Below are positions 11,939 to 24,220 of a stretch of DNA of 64,000 bases, one piece after another. The notes under the pieces are model-generated. The model ran no database searches, was not told where the DNA came from, and saw only the letters and a list, made by a program, of their open reading frames with translations. Location of the stretch: NCBI RefSeq assembly GCF_026210795.1, contig NC_089451.1, forward strand, positions 2,588,001 through 2,652,000, given 5' to 3'. The stretch is from Rhizophagus irregularis. Taxonomy: Eukaryota; Glomeromycota; Glomeromycetes; Glomerales; Glomeraceae. A program made the translations under genes and the position numbers. The first letter of the stretch is position 1; each line of letters starts with the position of its first letter.

Positions 11939-14900
11939 ATGATTAAAAACTTTTTAAATTGGATCAAAACTATAAATATCAAAGATATATACTCATTTAG
12001 GAATCAAGTTCCGATTAAAGAAGTAAATTATGGAATTGATGATATTTCTAAAAAGGAAGATTATCGAATTGCAATTTCTCAAAATGGAAAATTTATTGTT
12101 ACATTTGATACGGGTAAGTTATTAGAAAATAATTTATATATATTTTAATATAATAATTTTAATGATTTTTTTTTTTATTAAATAAATGAATAAATAAATA
12201 GCAAACCTTCGGATTAAAATATTGGAAAATAAAGATCATCGTCCATTCACATCCAGTAAGAAAGAAGTCAATTCCAACGATAATAATAAATATTGTGGAC
12301 TCGACAACCTTGATGAACTAGATGATATTGGTCAAACTATCACTTATTTTAAAATAAATAATGACTTTATGATTGAAAAATTCTATAAAGAAGAATATAA
12401 ACCTTCTTTATTTGAAGTCGATTCTTTAGACAGCGATATAATCAATGCAAGCGACTTTGAATGGTCTATTGATATATCAAACATGCAAGAGATTAATGAT
12501 GGCGGATCTTTTATTCTTATCGCTATATCTCATATAAACGTTAACATGGATATGAGGAGAACTGAAAATAAAAAAATTGATAATAAAAAGAATGATTATA
12601 AAAAAGAAAATCTTAATAAAATAAGATTTAAATGTTCGTCACTGTCTGAAAAGTATGAATTAAAAGATGAAGGTAATAAACCTGACGAAGCTTGCGATAT
12701 TGCAATTAATATGAAACCAAGACCTACAAATAAGATTAGTGAAATAAAAAAGGAATCGCTATTTATCGTTTTGACCTAAAAAAAAATCAAATTGGAAAGG
12801 AAAATTACGTTTTTAATACAGTGACTTGTCATTATTCTAATCAAATTTCAGGAATATGTAGATTTATTGATGATTCAAGTAAAGACGATTCAAAATCGTT
12901 AAACGATTCTCGAATAAAAAGATTTATAATATTGAATTTTCGTGGGATATATAATTTTGAATTTGATGATCATTTTGATTCTTTTAATTTGAATGAAAAG
13001 TTTGAATATCCAACTAATATTAGACGTGAATTAGATATTTGGTACACTGATAATTGCATGAAACGACTTTTATCATGTATTTATGATAAATATTTTTTTG
13101 TTCCACAATACAAAAATGATGTGTTATTACTTAAAGGTGAAGCTTGAAGTCCTTTCCTCTTAAAGATATTATAGTAGATGTATTATTATTAATATAACTA
13201 TAATCTATTTCTAGTTTATGATCTTGCAAAAATGGAATTAGAGACTACTATAAAAAAAAGTAAAAACAAGAATTATTTCACATTAAACTCCAACGACAAC
13301 GCCTTTTCTTTTAGTAGATTACAACTTTGTTTTACTCGAGGAAATAATACTATAAGGTAAGTTACATGGTAGGATGGTACGTGAGTGAATGTAGTTGTAA
13401 AATTTTACATTATGACTAATTTTGTGTTTATTAGGTTGTATTATATAAAAAATGGTTTAGAAGTTGCTTTTAAAAGTTTTAAAGAAATAGAACGAATATA
13501 TTTATTGGAATTTATTGAAAATGATGAAAAGTTGCTTATAATAGGGAAAGGTCTGGAAAAAGAAGGGCTAATATTTGCAATTTGGGATTTATATAAATGA
13601 AGAAAATAAAGAAATAAATGAAATAGAACAAAAATTAAAAGAGATTAATGAAAACAAAGAAATGAACAAAGAAGAAAAGGAGAAAAGAAAACAAGAGATA
13701 ATTGAGATAATTGATAAAAATGAAGGTATAAAGGTGAAAAGGAAAGAAAAAGTAATTAAATTAAAATATATTATAGAAAAATTTCATATGGTAACACACG
13801 CTTGTAAAGCATTAGTACATCTTAATAAGCGTTTTAAAAGTAGTAACCATCTTGCAAATAATTACATTAGAATACACGAAGTAGGTTGATTTTAATAAAT
13901 GAATTTATTCATTTTTAGAAAACAAAGCAATTAATATTTTTTTTTTTTAATCAAAAAGTACGAAAAAATGTTTAGCTATATTGAACATATAGTTTGGAAA
14001 TTTGCTAAATATGAACCAGAAAATTTTAGATTGTTGGATGTTCGATATAATGTTATGAAAAATTTGATTCTTGGTGATTGTGATTATTTGATAAAATTCA
14101 TACTATTTGGAGATGAAGAGGAAACTACTGAAAGCAGTGTGGTTCGACATATACCAAATAGTGAATTATGGCCAGGAAAAATGTTTTTAAGAGATGATGA
14201 TCTTGACTTTGATGAAAGCAATGATATGCTAATAGGTAATAAAAAAATCGTGCCAAGAAATAATATGGAATTAGTAATTTATCATTACAAAGGCAAGTCC
14301 AATAGCATTATTTAACATCATTAGTTACTTGGGTTTTCAAATAATTTAACAATCATTAATTAGTAAATATTTTTGTAATTTACAACTAAATTGCTTTATT
14401 ATTATAGGACGTGAACTTAAAGATACGAATGCTATTGCTTATTTTTTGGAATATTATTCTAGACGTGCAACTAATTATGCAGATTGGATGTGTACCGTTT
14501 CTAAGGCAATTCCTTTGTTATTTAAATATAATTATGGTTTGTATTTTTATTCTAATTAATTTTTATTCGGAAAGAATAAATTTACAATTTTTATATTATT
14601 AAATAGATGATTATGCTAGAAAATTATTTTCTAGAGAATGTTTTATAAATCAGGATCATTCCTTGATTCAAGATTCTAATGAAATTATTCCAAGGGTATA
14701 CTTAGAAAGACGTAATCATAACATTAAATTTAGAGCATTCAGTCCTATAGTCAAACTGAAGTCTATTAAATATGGGTGGTACGATTATTGGATTCGAACC
14801 CCATTTAAATCTTTGTATGATAGTATAATCAAATTAAAAAATGATATAGTAATAATGTATGAAAATTTTGATAATGAACTTGGAAAATCGACGTTAGCTT

Positions 14901-16732
14901 TACGAGTGGTTCCACTTCCCGGTTTTACTACAAATAATATTGTAGAGAAAAAAGTAGAGTATAATTTTTTAAAGATATTATTAAATATTATTCTATTGCT
15001 ATTCATACCACGATTGTACAAAATTGGTCAATCTGAGAGAATTAAGCTAAGCCCCTTTTCTAGGACAATATTGTGTGAGAATGATGATACACATGATATT
15101 TATGACAATCCAGCAATTGAAGCGGTTATCAATTTTCAATGGCAAAAAGCAAAAAATTTCTTCTTTTCTCTCTTCATTCGGTTTCTTGTTTTTGCCACTT
15201 GTTTTGGGTTAGTTAGCTGGGCATATTTGGATCATAGCACTATTATTAATCAAAATTTTTTGTTTATATTGATTATTGTGTTCTATTATTTATCAATTTA
15301 TCAACTTATTACTGAAGTTTTACAGCTTCGTTATCGTGGATTTAAGAAATATTTTAGTGAAATATTTAATATTTCTGATGTAATTTCTACTGTATTTGCT
15401 GTAACAATAATGACAATAATGCTTAAAAATTATCAATTTTCTGATGGTTTTGAAAGTGTTAAAGAAATTAACAATGGATTAATTATTGCGATTTCATTCT
15501 CAATTTTCTTGGTTTGGATTGAATTGGTAATCTTTGATTTGTATTTGATTATTTAAGCTTTTATATGATTAATTAACTAATTTTAGCAATCTTAGATCCT
15601 CTACCTTCGTCTAATATCAGGTAATAATACAAAATTTATATAAAATTATTATTCATATAACTAACATATTCTATTTCGTTTGATACTAGTAATTGGAATT
15701 TATATTTACCACTTCATAATTGTCTTTAAAAAAATACTTCCATTTTTTATATTTATGATGATTGTGGTATTTGCATTTGCACACACAATGTATGGAAACA
15801 TTTTTCTTCCCAATTTATTCAAATTTCAATATTATTAATTTTTCTTACTTTTTTAATTTATGTAGGGTTGTGTTGCTCAAGGATCCTGCAAATATTAGGA
15901 TGAAAGATTCTACATATAGTGGAGTTGCTACAAATTCTTTAACAAATGAGACATTTAATATTAAACTTAAGTCCGATTTTGATCCCAAATCTGACGATAA
16001 TCCATTTACATCCTTTTCTAAAGCAATAATGGCTGCATATTTTTGGACTAGTAATATTTGGGTTCAAATAGATAGATTTGATTTTTGGGCTGTTGATTCA
16101 TATACTTTTATTGCTAGTATATTCCTGGTATTCGTTTTACAAAACATGTTAATAGCTTTTATGAGGTAAGCTTTTTGTAAATATGAATTACTTAATATTT
16201 CCACTTATTTAATTGCTTTGTCTTTTTTAGTGGCGTATATGAAAGTGTAACAGCTACAAGTAGGCTAATTTTGTTAAGACATCAAGCAAATTTCATAGCA
16301 GATTATGAAGCATTGCATCATATTCATCTTTGGAGTCCCGAACCTGAACCAAAACATATTTATTATTATTGTCAAACTAAAACTATTGAAGAATGGTATA
16401 ATGTAAGAAAAGATGGACCCGGTCTTATTTATAAAGATATTGAAGAAAAATTCATTGATAAACATGTTTTTAAAGAAAAAGATTATGATAAATTTTCTAT
16501 TTTGGAATGTAATGATGATAATAATATTAAAAAGAGAATTGAAAATTTTAAAAATATAGGTAATGAAATGAATAATAATATTGAATATTTGATTAAAAGA
16601 TTTAAAAGTAAAAATTTAATTGAAGAAATTGAAGAAATTGAAGAAATTAATGATATGAAAATTGATTTAAAAGCTAATGTTGAAAAATTGTATCATAAAT
16701 TAGAGAAAATGGAGAAATATGAGATTTTGTAA
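11939..16732 (+). CDS. Ion_trans-type (TRP-like) membrane channel, with two frameshifts
   Basis: Eleven exons: 11939-12113, 12202-13136, 13215-13355, 13435-13880, 13959-14292, 14408-14536, 14607-15526, 15596-15620 (25 nt), 15690-15789 (100 nt), 15866-16165 and 16231-16732. The N-terminal half is soluble, with a WD-like ISQNGKFIVTFDT segment. The C-terminal half has about six hydrophobic helices (e.g. FLVFATCFGLVSWAYL, then FIASIFLVFVLQNMLIAF as the last) with a pore-like stretch DRFDFWAVDSYTF between the final two. An acidic, coiled-coil-prone tail follows (EEIEEIEEI). One base is missing near 12745, before an A-run. One extra base is present near 13595, after IWDLY. The intron at 14293 begins GC rather than GT. 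It is either a recently broken gene or carries assembly indels. The ion carried is unknown; membrane location is inferred from the helices. Confidence 0.75.
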
Positions 16733-16939
16733 ATTTTATTTTAATTTATTTAACAATTTTGTGATTTTCTTTTATATATATATATATACACATAATATAT
16801 TAATTTCTTTCAAATAAATATGTCAGCTTATATATATATATTTCTTTTTTACAAAAATGGAAAGTGATTCCATCTTTATTTTAAATTTTTTTTAATAAAA
16901 ACTGTTTTTTATTACGAAAAGAGAAAAGAATAAATTAAA

Positions 16940-17765
16940 AATGGTGTTCATTCTATGGACAATAAAAATAAGAAAGTAGCTTGAAAGAAGATGAAAAGAA
17001 CGATTCATTTAAATGGTCTTTTGATATATCAAATATGTCATACTAAGAATACTAAGAAGAATGATAGTGGATATTTTATTTACAGCATGTCACAATATCT
17101 CACGTAAACATTGAAGAAGACATGAAATAAGCAAAAGAGAAGAAAATAAAAAGTACGAAAGAAAGATATCTTAGTAAAATAAGATTTGCCATTCGTTTGA
17201 TCATAAATCTGATGAAGCTATAATTAATACACGATCAGAGATTAAAAAAGGAATCGCTATTTATCTTTTGATCTAAAAAAAATGAAAAGGAGAGAAGAAA
17301 AATTACGCTCTTAGCAATGAGATCAATTAAGAGGTGAGATTTTTTTATTATTTGATAGTATCTTTTATTTATACATTCATTTTTTTAGTGGTGTGCATGG
17401 AAATATAGAAACTAAATATAGACAAACTTTATTACGACATCGAGTAATCACATAGCTGATTATGAAGCATTGTATTATATTCATTTTTGGAATCCTGAGC
17501 CTGAACAAAAATATCTTATTATTTTTGACAATCAAAATCTTTAGAAGAATGGTATGATATCGTACAAGATAGGGTGATCAAGGTGCTATATATAAAGATT
17601 TTGAAGAAAAAAAGACATTTACAAAACGTATTTTAAGGAAGAGATTTCGATAAAAGTTCAAGTTGTGATTATGATGTTGTTAATGTCAATATGGAATTTA
17701 AAAAAAATCAAAAATATAAAAAGTGATTTGAATTTTAGTATTCAATACTTGACTAAAAAACTTCT
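16940..17765 (+). pseudogene. Internally deleted copy of the channel gene
   Basis: The first part matches channel exon 2 with stops (an ~EWSIDISNM-like segment, then ISHVNIEEDMK). It then jumps at ~17390, via TTTTTTTAG and TGGTGTGCATG, to the last channel exon (LLRHR, ADYEALYYIHFWNPEPE). Everything encoding the transmembrane helices is missing. Multiple stops and frameshifts follow. It lies directly downstream of the parent gene, so it is a tandem duplicate that lost its centre. Confidence 0.75.
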
Positions 17766-18637
17766 TAAGTAATCTTACCCGCGTATTATACTATGAGCGA
17801 TCAAGAATCTATATAACTATGTCTAACGTTTAGATTACTCTCCCATATAAATAAATTGAATTGTATGCATGATATAATGTGTAAGTTCCAATGGCAATCG
17901 AATGAAATTTGTGTGGCTAATCCAAATTAAATTTTGATCATTGTTTACGGGGACATCTATTATTAGTGTAACACCTATGCCCGTGATAAGTCACGTTGCC
18001 ACCATAGGTATTGACAAAATAATACCCTAATAATAATATAAATAAATACAATATTATGCTTGGTTTAATAATATTATATAATGGTTAAATATTTATCCTA
18101 AAATTCCAAAATTATTTTCCAAAAATTCGTAACTTGATTTTTAAGTCATGATCTTTCCCTTTTTATGTATATTTTTGTATCACCTTAACCTGTTGGATTA
18201 TCCTTTACTGCATTAGACATTTTCTCAAAAATATTCAAGTGGTAAAAAATGTTGCTCAAAAATAAATATTTTCCCAACAACAAAAATGTTGTTCCAAACA
18301 ATGTCCATCTTTGGGTTTTACAAATTTCATTTTCCTTAACGTCCTGATCTATAAATTAATCACCTGATGTTCTAGTCATCTGACTTAATATTCATTAGTT
18401 TAACGTCATTGCGGACCAATATCCTATTTGTTGGTAGTTTAATGTCATTCCGGACCAATTAAAATACAATTTTAAACTAAAAATTTATATACTAATATTA
18501 AATATAATACTGCGCACCGCAATTAATAAATTTACTAGGTAAGTTACGGCATTACATTAGCAATTCTGATCCGCATTATTTACGATACTTCCATATTGGG
18601 AATTCGATATTAATGCACTTAAATCCTGAATTCTTTA

Positions 18638-18852
18638 CCGTATTTTGCGGGCCACAGTGCACAGTACTACAAAAAAGAACTCCCATTTTTTACCGATTTT
18701 ATTATTTAAAATAATTTAATAAATACCTAGGTATTACTCATGATAAATACCCAATTATTATATAAGTTTTATACATATCTACTAATAATAAAAACTCACG
18801 CAATGGTGGGAATCTGTATCATACCCGGGGTACTGTGGCCCCCGTTATACGG
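18638..18852. mobile_element. 215-bp MITE with TA target duplication
   Basis: CCGTATTTTGCGGGCCACAG on the left pairs with CTGTGGCCCCCGTTATACGG on the right. TA flanks both ends (636-637 and 853-854). TA duplication fits the Tc1/mariner group. Confidence 0.7.
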
Positions 18853-19073
18853 TATTTATAGTAATGTATATTTTATAAACATTGTACATAAAAAAAAACA
18901 AATTTGTATTTTATGTTATATGGATTTTATTTCTGGCTCGTTCGAATCAGCTGCTATCACCGCAAGTATCCAAACTTTAAAAAATTTCAAATTTTTTTTT
19001 CCGAAATTTTTTTATATTTTTAATTTTTCTTTTTGATTTGGTTTTTTTAACCAGAATTTTTTTTCATTTGGTA

Positions 19074-19201
19074 TTGCTAAACATCACCGGTGGTGAAATT
19101 ATGATGTAATGCCGGCCAGTATTTTATTAGATTTTTAATTCTGGTCGAAAGTACATCATAATGCTAGTACGGTGATCATCACCTCCGGTGAACTTTAGCA
19201 A
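19074..19201. mobile_element. 128-bp palindromic MITE
   Basis: TTGCTAAACATCACCGGTGG pairs with the right arm CACCTCCGGTGAACTTTAGCAA. An inner pair, TTATGATGTA / TACATCATAA, extends the fold. The target duplication is unclear. Confidence 0.65.
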
Positions 19202-20820
19202 TTTTCATTTTTTTTTTGCCTTTTAGGTTTGGATCGCAATATAAACGAAATAAATAATTTTTTTAGTTAGAATAAATATGATTTTTGAAAAATATCCAGC
19301 CAAAAAAATAAATTAATTAATAATTTTTAAATTATATAACTTTTTTTAAATAATTATTTGTCCTCGCCACATACAACAATTCCTAGTTATAATATATAAA
19401 AACCAATACAGCGGGGCATATTTATGGAGTCCAATCAATTCTTCAAATTTTCAAACTACCCTAGTGTTACTCCAAAAAAAGCACAGCTGGCCTGGTTATG
19501 CAGAATTATGCACTGTTATCATGATACTCAACAAGAAGAGTGATAAATAAGGCGTGACAATAGAGACTGAACCGTTATCCGTTTGAATTTTCAGTAAAAT
19601 TGTAATTTAAAATTACAAGTAAGTGTTTGAAGCAGAAAATTTTGAAATAAATATTCTTTCCGGAATTGATGTTTCAGTCATAAAATTTATTTCGATTTAT
19701 ATATAGCAATAGATTCGCTATACACAAATTACACTTTAGATATCCATTATCTGCTGGATATCCATCGGATATTAAATTCTAAATCAATTATAAGAATAAA
19801 ATTTATTACTTTATCATTATAGATTATCATTGGCTTAATGACTACCTGCTAAACCATTTAAATCTATCTATAAATCTGAACGATCTTTCAAACAATGGAT
19901 TCAACCTCTACGTGATAAATAAGATCCGTTCCTCCAATACTTAATGGAGTGTGATGCCGTGTGATGATTATTTTTATATGATCATGTGCTTGAGTTTTTT
20001 GGGTAATTGAGCAATATCTAAATAGTACAATGGGTGTGCTGTCAACTAATTAAATCAAAACTATGTATGATCAATTAATATGATAGAATTTTCTTTGTCT
20101 TTTATTAGAAAAATCCCCAAGTTTTAAAATTCGATAACTTTTGCATTTAATTAGGATTTAATAAATATTAAAAATATAAAGAATACTCAATAACTTGAAT
20201 AACATAATATCTCGCTTTTTCGAAAAAATACTAAAGAAAAAATTTTATCTTATGGAAATGTATTCAAGAGTAAATACTTATTATTGTCGAAACTTAAATA
20301 ATTTTTTATTGGAAAAAGCTTTCTATTACATGAAAGATGTACAGTAATTGTTTGGGATACTTTTGCTGAATTTTGAAAAAAAAAAAAATAGTGAAAAGAA
20401 TTCGGAGTTATGAAAGTGGGGAATTGCATCAATTTAATAGGAAACTTCTTAGAAAAATTTATATAATAGCCAATATGACGAATTGACGATCACAAAAAAA
20501 AAAATATTCAATAGTAAATTTTACTATATAACCAGATATAGTTTTGTTAAACTATGCTGACAGTGCACCCCAATAGTATATTTGATTTTTTTTTTTAACT
20601 TTAATTTTTATCAGAATTATTTATTGTTTCAAATAAAAAAGATTTTACCTTTCATAACCTGATAAAACCTGCTGTAAAAAATTTAATAATGATACTTGGA
20701 TTACCAAATTCGGTGATAACCATATAATTTTATTAATTAATAGCCTACACCATTTTAAATTACATTGCTTTTCTTAACGCTAATACAAGTATTTAGGCTT
20801 TGTTAATAACTTTCCAACGG

Positions 20821-23498
20821 CTAAGAATAATTCCTGCCTCGTTTGGAAGACAAATCATTTGCCAATTTCTCAAGCCTTTGAATCTCCAATTCAGCGTTCT
20901 TTCGTAGATTAATATTTTGTATCATTCTCGAATCCTGTTTCATACTCTCAATATGTGTATGAAGTTCATCAACAAAATTGAATCGAGAACAAATTTTACT
21001 TAAATCATGGCAAAGTTTGTGAATATGTCCGTATTTAGCGTTAGCAGCCGTTTGGAGAGTTGATAAGGATGATTGGTAACTGGTTACATCATTGCTGTAT
21101 TTTTGATGTTGTTGATTGGCATCGTCATATTGTGCTTTAATATCTTCAAGAACCTTGTTGATCGTTTGGGTTTGTTCAACTAATTTGACCTTATCGTGAA
21201 CATGGCTATATAAAATCATATATAGAGACTAACTAAGAATTGCTAAATATTAAAAATTATAAAATAGTAGAGTTTGAAGATTACCTTGAAGGCCCACATC
21301 CACATTGATTACATATACCATCCGATCCCATACAAAAACAACCACTAAAGTAGCTAGTTCCAGAACTAGTATTATTAAACTCAAGCCCACAATTATCATG
21401 ACAAACAATGCTATCCTTCAGATGAAAGATACAAAGGGTACTATGGTAACTAGCATTAACGATTTTCTTAAGTTTAATTGTTTCAGTCTTTGTATAGTTG
21501 GCGAAATTATTCTTTTGGTTTCCCGTTTTTTGGAGAGCTTTCTGGGCTGCATCAATAGAGTCCTGAACTCGCTGAATATTTGCAATGTCCCGAGTCACTT
21601 TAGTGATTTCAGATTTGATTTTGTCTCCGTAATTCTTAAAGGCTTGAGTTGAAATAGAAGACAGCTCAGTGATTGACATCAATAAATTATCAATCGTTCT
21701 AGCAGACTTATCCCAATTAAATTGAACATTAGGACGTTCATCTTCATCATTTTTCCAGATTTGAGGATTAGTACAGAAAGCTTGGTTGTCCATGTAAAAA
21801 ATTTTCTAAGGATAAAAAAAGCAATAAATGTGGTTATATATCTAAATGCATAATTAATTAAAAAAGTAATGAATGACATGCTAACCTTTGGTTTTGCGAT
21901 TTCTTTCGTGAAAGCATCTTCTGAGAAAGAAGCGCTACTTTTTGTACATTTTGTTAAAATAAGCAATAGATTTCGATCGATCAGGTCATCAGAGAGGTTA
22001 TTTGCCAATATAACTAAAGTGCTCTTGATCGATGGTGTCACTCTAGCTTCAGTTCCATTTGCGATGATCACGATAGCAGATAATGAACCGGCAGAAATTG
22101 CAGTATCAATAATCTCTTGAATGTTCTTGTCGTCTTGCTTTACACCATTTGTATCGCTCAGTCCAGGAGTGTCAATGAGGATGAATTCGTGGGCAGGATT
22201 ATCGGAGTGTTTAAAAGTATAATTATAGCACTTTGTGGTTTGACTCTTGGTTACATCGTCAAATTTTGCTTCTGAATGTTTACTAGCGAACTCTGAAATC
22301 GTAATTATATAAAAATGCAAATTAATGGCATTCGAATTAGATCTAGGATCAATTCCTATAACCAATATTTTGATGATATCTACCTTTTTCAGTAACTTCA
22401 TAATACTTAGTGGGAATGACAATTTTAGGATTATCAAGAGTACCGCCTAAAAAGTAATTTGCCATCGTATTAATGATGGTAGATTTTCCGGTCCCGGTTC
22501 CACCTAATAAAAGAACTTTGAAAACTCCTTGACCAGATAGGTTGATCCTATTTCGCGTAGTACCGGGAGTATTATTACGTCTGAAGTGATCAGATTGGTT
22601 ATAATTGTTATAATCGGGTTGGCCATAATTATTATTACGCTTGAAGTGATCAGATTGGTTAAAATTATTATAATCGGGTTGGCCATAATTATTATTACGC
22701 ATGAAATGATCAGATCGGTCATAATTATTATTACGCGTGGGATCAGGTTGGTTATTATTTTGCTGGTTTTGTAATGCTTCCAAGACCTGCGCTAGCATTC
22801 CTTGCAGGTTGGATTGGTCAGGAGAAGTCTGTTGTTTTTGGTTCCATGGCATTTGCTGAGATCTCTGAGAAGAATCGTTATTATTATGCCAAGGATTGTT
22901 ATCGTTATATACAGACGTTTGAAGAGTACTATAAGGAGGTGGTGTATCATCTTCATCAAAATAATTTCCTATGTTAACATTCTCTTTTTGGCTTTTAGTT
23001 TTATTTGAATATGTTTCCTCTTCATAATCTCGATGTTTAAACGTCATTTTACTCATACGAGGGACAATATCTAAAAATTTAAATTTCATAATTTGAATTA
23101 AAGAACATATTAAAAATTCATACTACAATTACCATACTTGCCTTCATAACCATTTTCAAAGGCGTCCTTTTTTTTATCATACATTTGTTGTAAACTCAAA
23201 GCAATAGCATCGTTGTTTCCATAGGCACCCATTTCTTCTTCAATATTAATAGCTACAATATCAGGATCATGTTTTAAAAAATTTTAATTTTCGTTTTACT
23301 CGTAGCATAATTTATTTTTTCAAGAAAAAAAAAAATATTTCATATACATATAACAATATAATATAATAGAAAGTGGTTGCAAATATGAATATTCAATTTA
23401 CCATTATTATTATTTGTACGGTATTCATCATCAAATTGTTTTTGCAATTGCATAGCAAGAGCATAATCATCGTCGACATTTCTACCGTTGTTTTGCAT
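20821..23498 (-). CDS. AIG1/dynamin-like P-loop GTPase with UIM-like and Asn/Gln-rich N-terminus
   Basis: Six exons: 23498-23402, 23252-23142, 23070-22384, 22292-21886, 21805-21285 and 21205-20821, giving 735 residues. All phases agree. Residues ~9-27 (DDDYALAMQLQKQFDDEYR) and ~46-60 (NNDAIALSLQQMYDK) resemble ubiquitin-interacting motifs (inference). Residues ~90-245 are Asn/Gln-rich, with a 20-residue repeat (NNNYGQPDYNNFNQSDHFKR). The G domain follows: P-loop GGTGTGKST at 259-267, Walker B/G3 DTPGLSD at 339, G4-like LTKC at 411. The C-terminal third has a Cys-rich patch (FSGCFCMGSDGICNQCGCG) and a coiled coil to the stop. Intron 2 starts with GC. AIG1/septin-like GTPases act in membrane or defence processes; the role here is unknown. 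Confidence 0.85.
22580..22740 (-). repeat. In-frame 60-bp tandem repeat in the GTPase gene
   Basis: About 2.5 units of 60 bp encode the 20-residue NNNYGQPDYNN(F/Y)NQSDHF(K/R)R repeat. The repeat lies in a low-complexity, prion-like segment just before the G domain. Confidence 0.8.
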
Positions 23499-24114
23499 GG
23501 TATTAGTCTTGATTGTAGTTGAATTAAAACAAAAAATATTTGTTTATCCAAACATTTTAATTTTCGTGGTTTCTTAAATAAATGAACAATTGTCATAGAT
23601 TGATTTTTTTGTTTAAAATTGGGGATGATATTCTTTGGGGCGATTTCATACTTCAATAAGAAAAAAAAGAATCAAAATAACGGTTTCTATTTTTCGTTAT
23701 TGATAGTGCCGAAATGATGATCATATCCTGGAATGTATTAATCATATCTTGAAGCATTTTTATGGATTAGATTTGCATTTAATCTAACCATAAATTCTTT
23801 TTGATTTTTTTTTTGGTAAAATGAAATACTTTCTAACCCATAAATCCAAATTTGGGATGAAAAAGTTTTTCTGATATGATAATTTTATATATATGTTAGT
23901 GTGACAAAGCTAACGTTTTTAAATTTTAATAAATTTATGAGTTGAACCTTAAAAAAAAAAAGTAACAAAGCTAGCGTTTGCAAGCGCCAAAGTTTAAAAG
24001 GTTTTTTTTCAGTCGTCTTTTAGCTTCTTTTTCATGGAAGGTTTTGGAACATTACGTACTGTGCATGTCATTCCATATAATTCCGAATCTGACCCAATTT
24101 CCTTTTAAGATGAT

Positions 24115-24220
24115 TTGGGCTGTACAGATAGTTCTTATTTGAGATGGTCTATGTGTATCATGAGTTAGGGTGAACAAACAGTATTAATTAAATTAGATTA
24201 GTATGACATGGTAATTTTCC
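24115..24220. repeat. Dispersed repeat shared with 11565-11840
   Basis: GCTGTACAGATAGTTCTTATTTG, TATCATGAGTTAG and AGTATTAATTAAATTAGATT occur in the same order as upstream of the channel gene. No coding sequence follows here. Confidence 0.55.

Larger units (their letters stand above)
17780..20820. other. 3-kb intergenic region with two MITEs
   Basis: No gene is supported. There is a short inverted repeat (AACACCTATG / CATAGGTATT, ~17970-18010), a partial duplication GTCATTGCGGACCAAT / GTCATTCCGGACCAAT at ~18410-18460, and two MITEs annotated separately. Confidence 0.5.

Noticed and set aside
13881-13958. A third frameshift in the channel gene between exons 4 and 5
   Set aside because: Using the donor GTAGGT at 13881, rather than GTTGAT at 13885, restores phase (IHE | YEKMF), so no lesion is needed.
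18740-19036. 98-codon plus-strand frame
   Set aside because: It starts inside a MITE, ends in poly-T, and shows no motif or paralogue.
22586-23008. Plus-strand frames opposite the GTPase, rich in Ile and Val
   Set aside because: They mirror the Asn/Gln-rich repeat on the minus strand, which has intact exons, matching phases and a P-loop.
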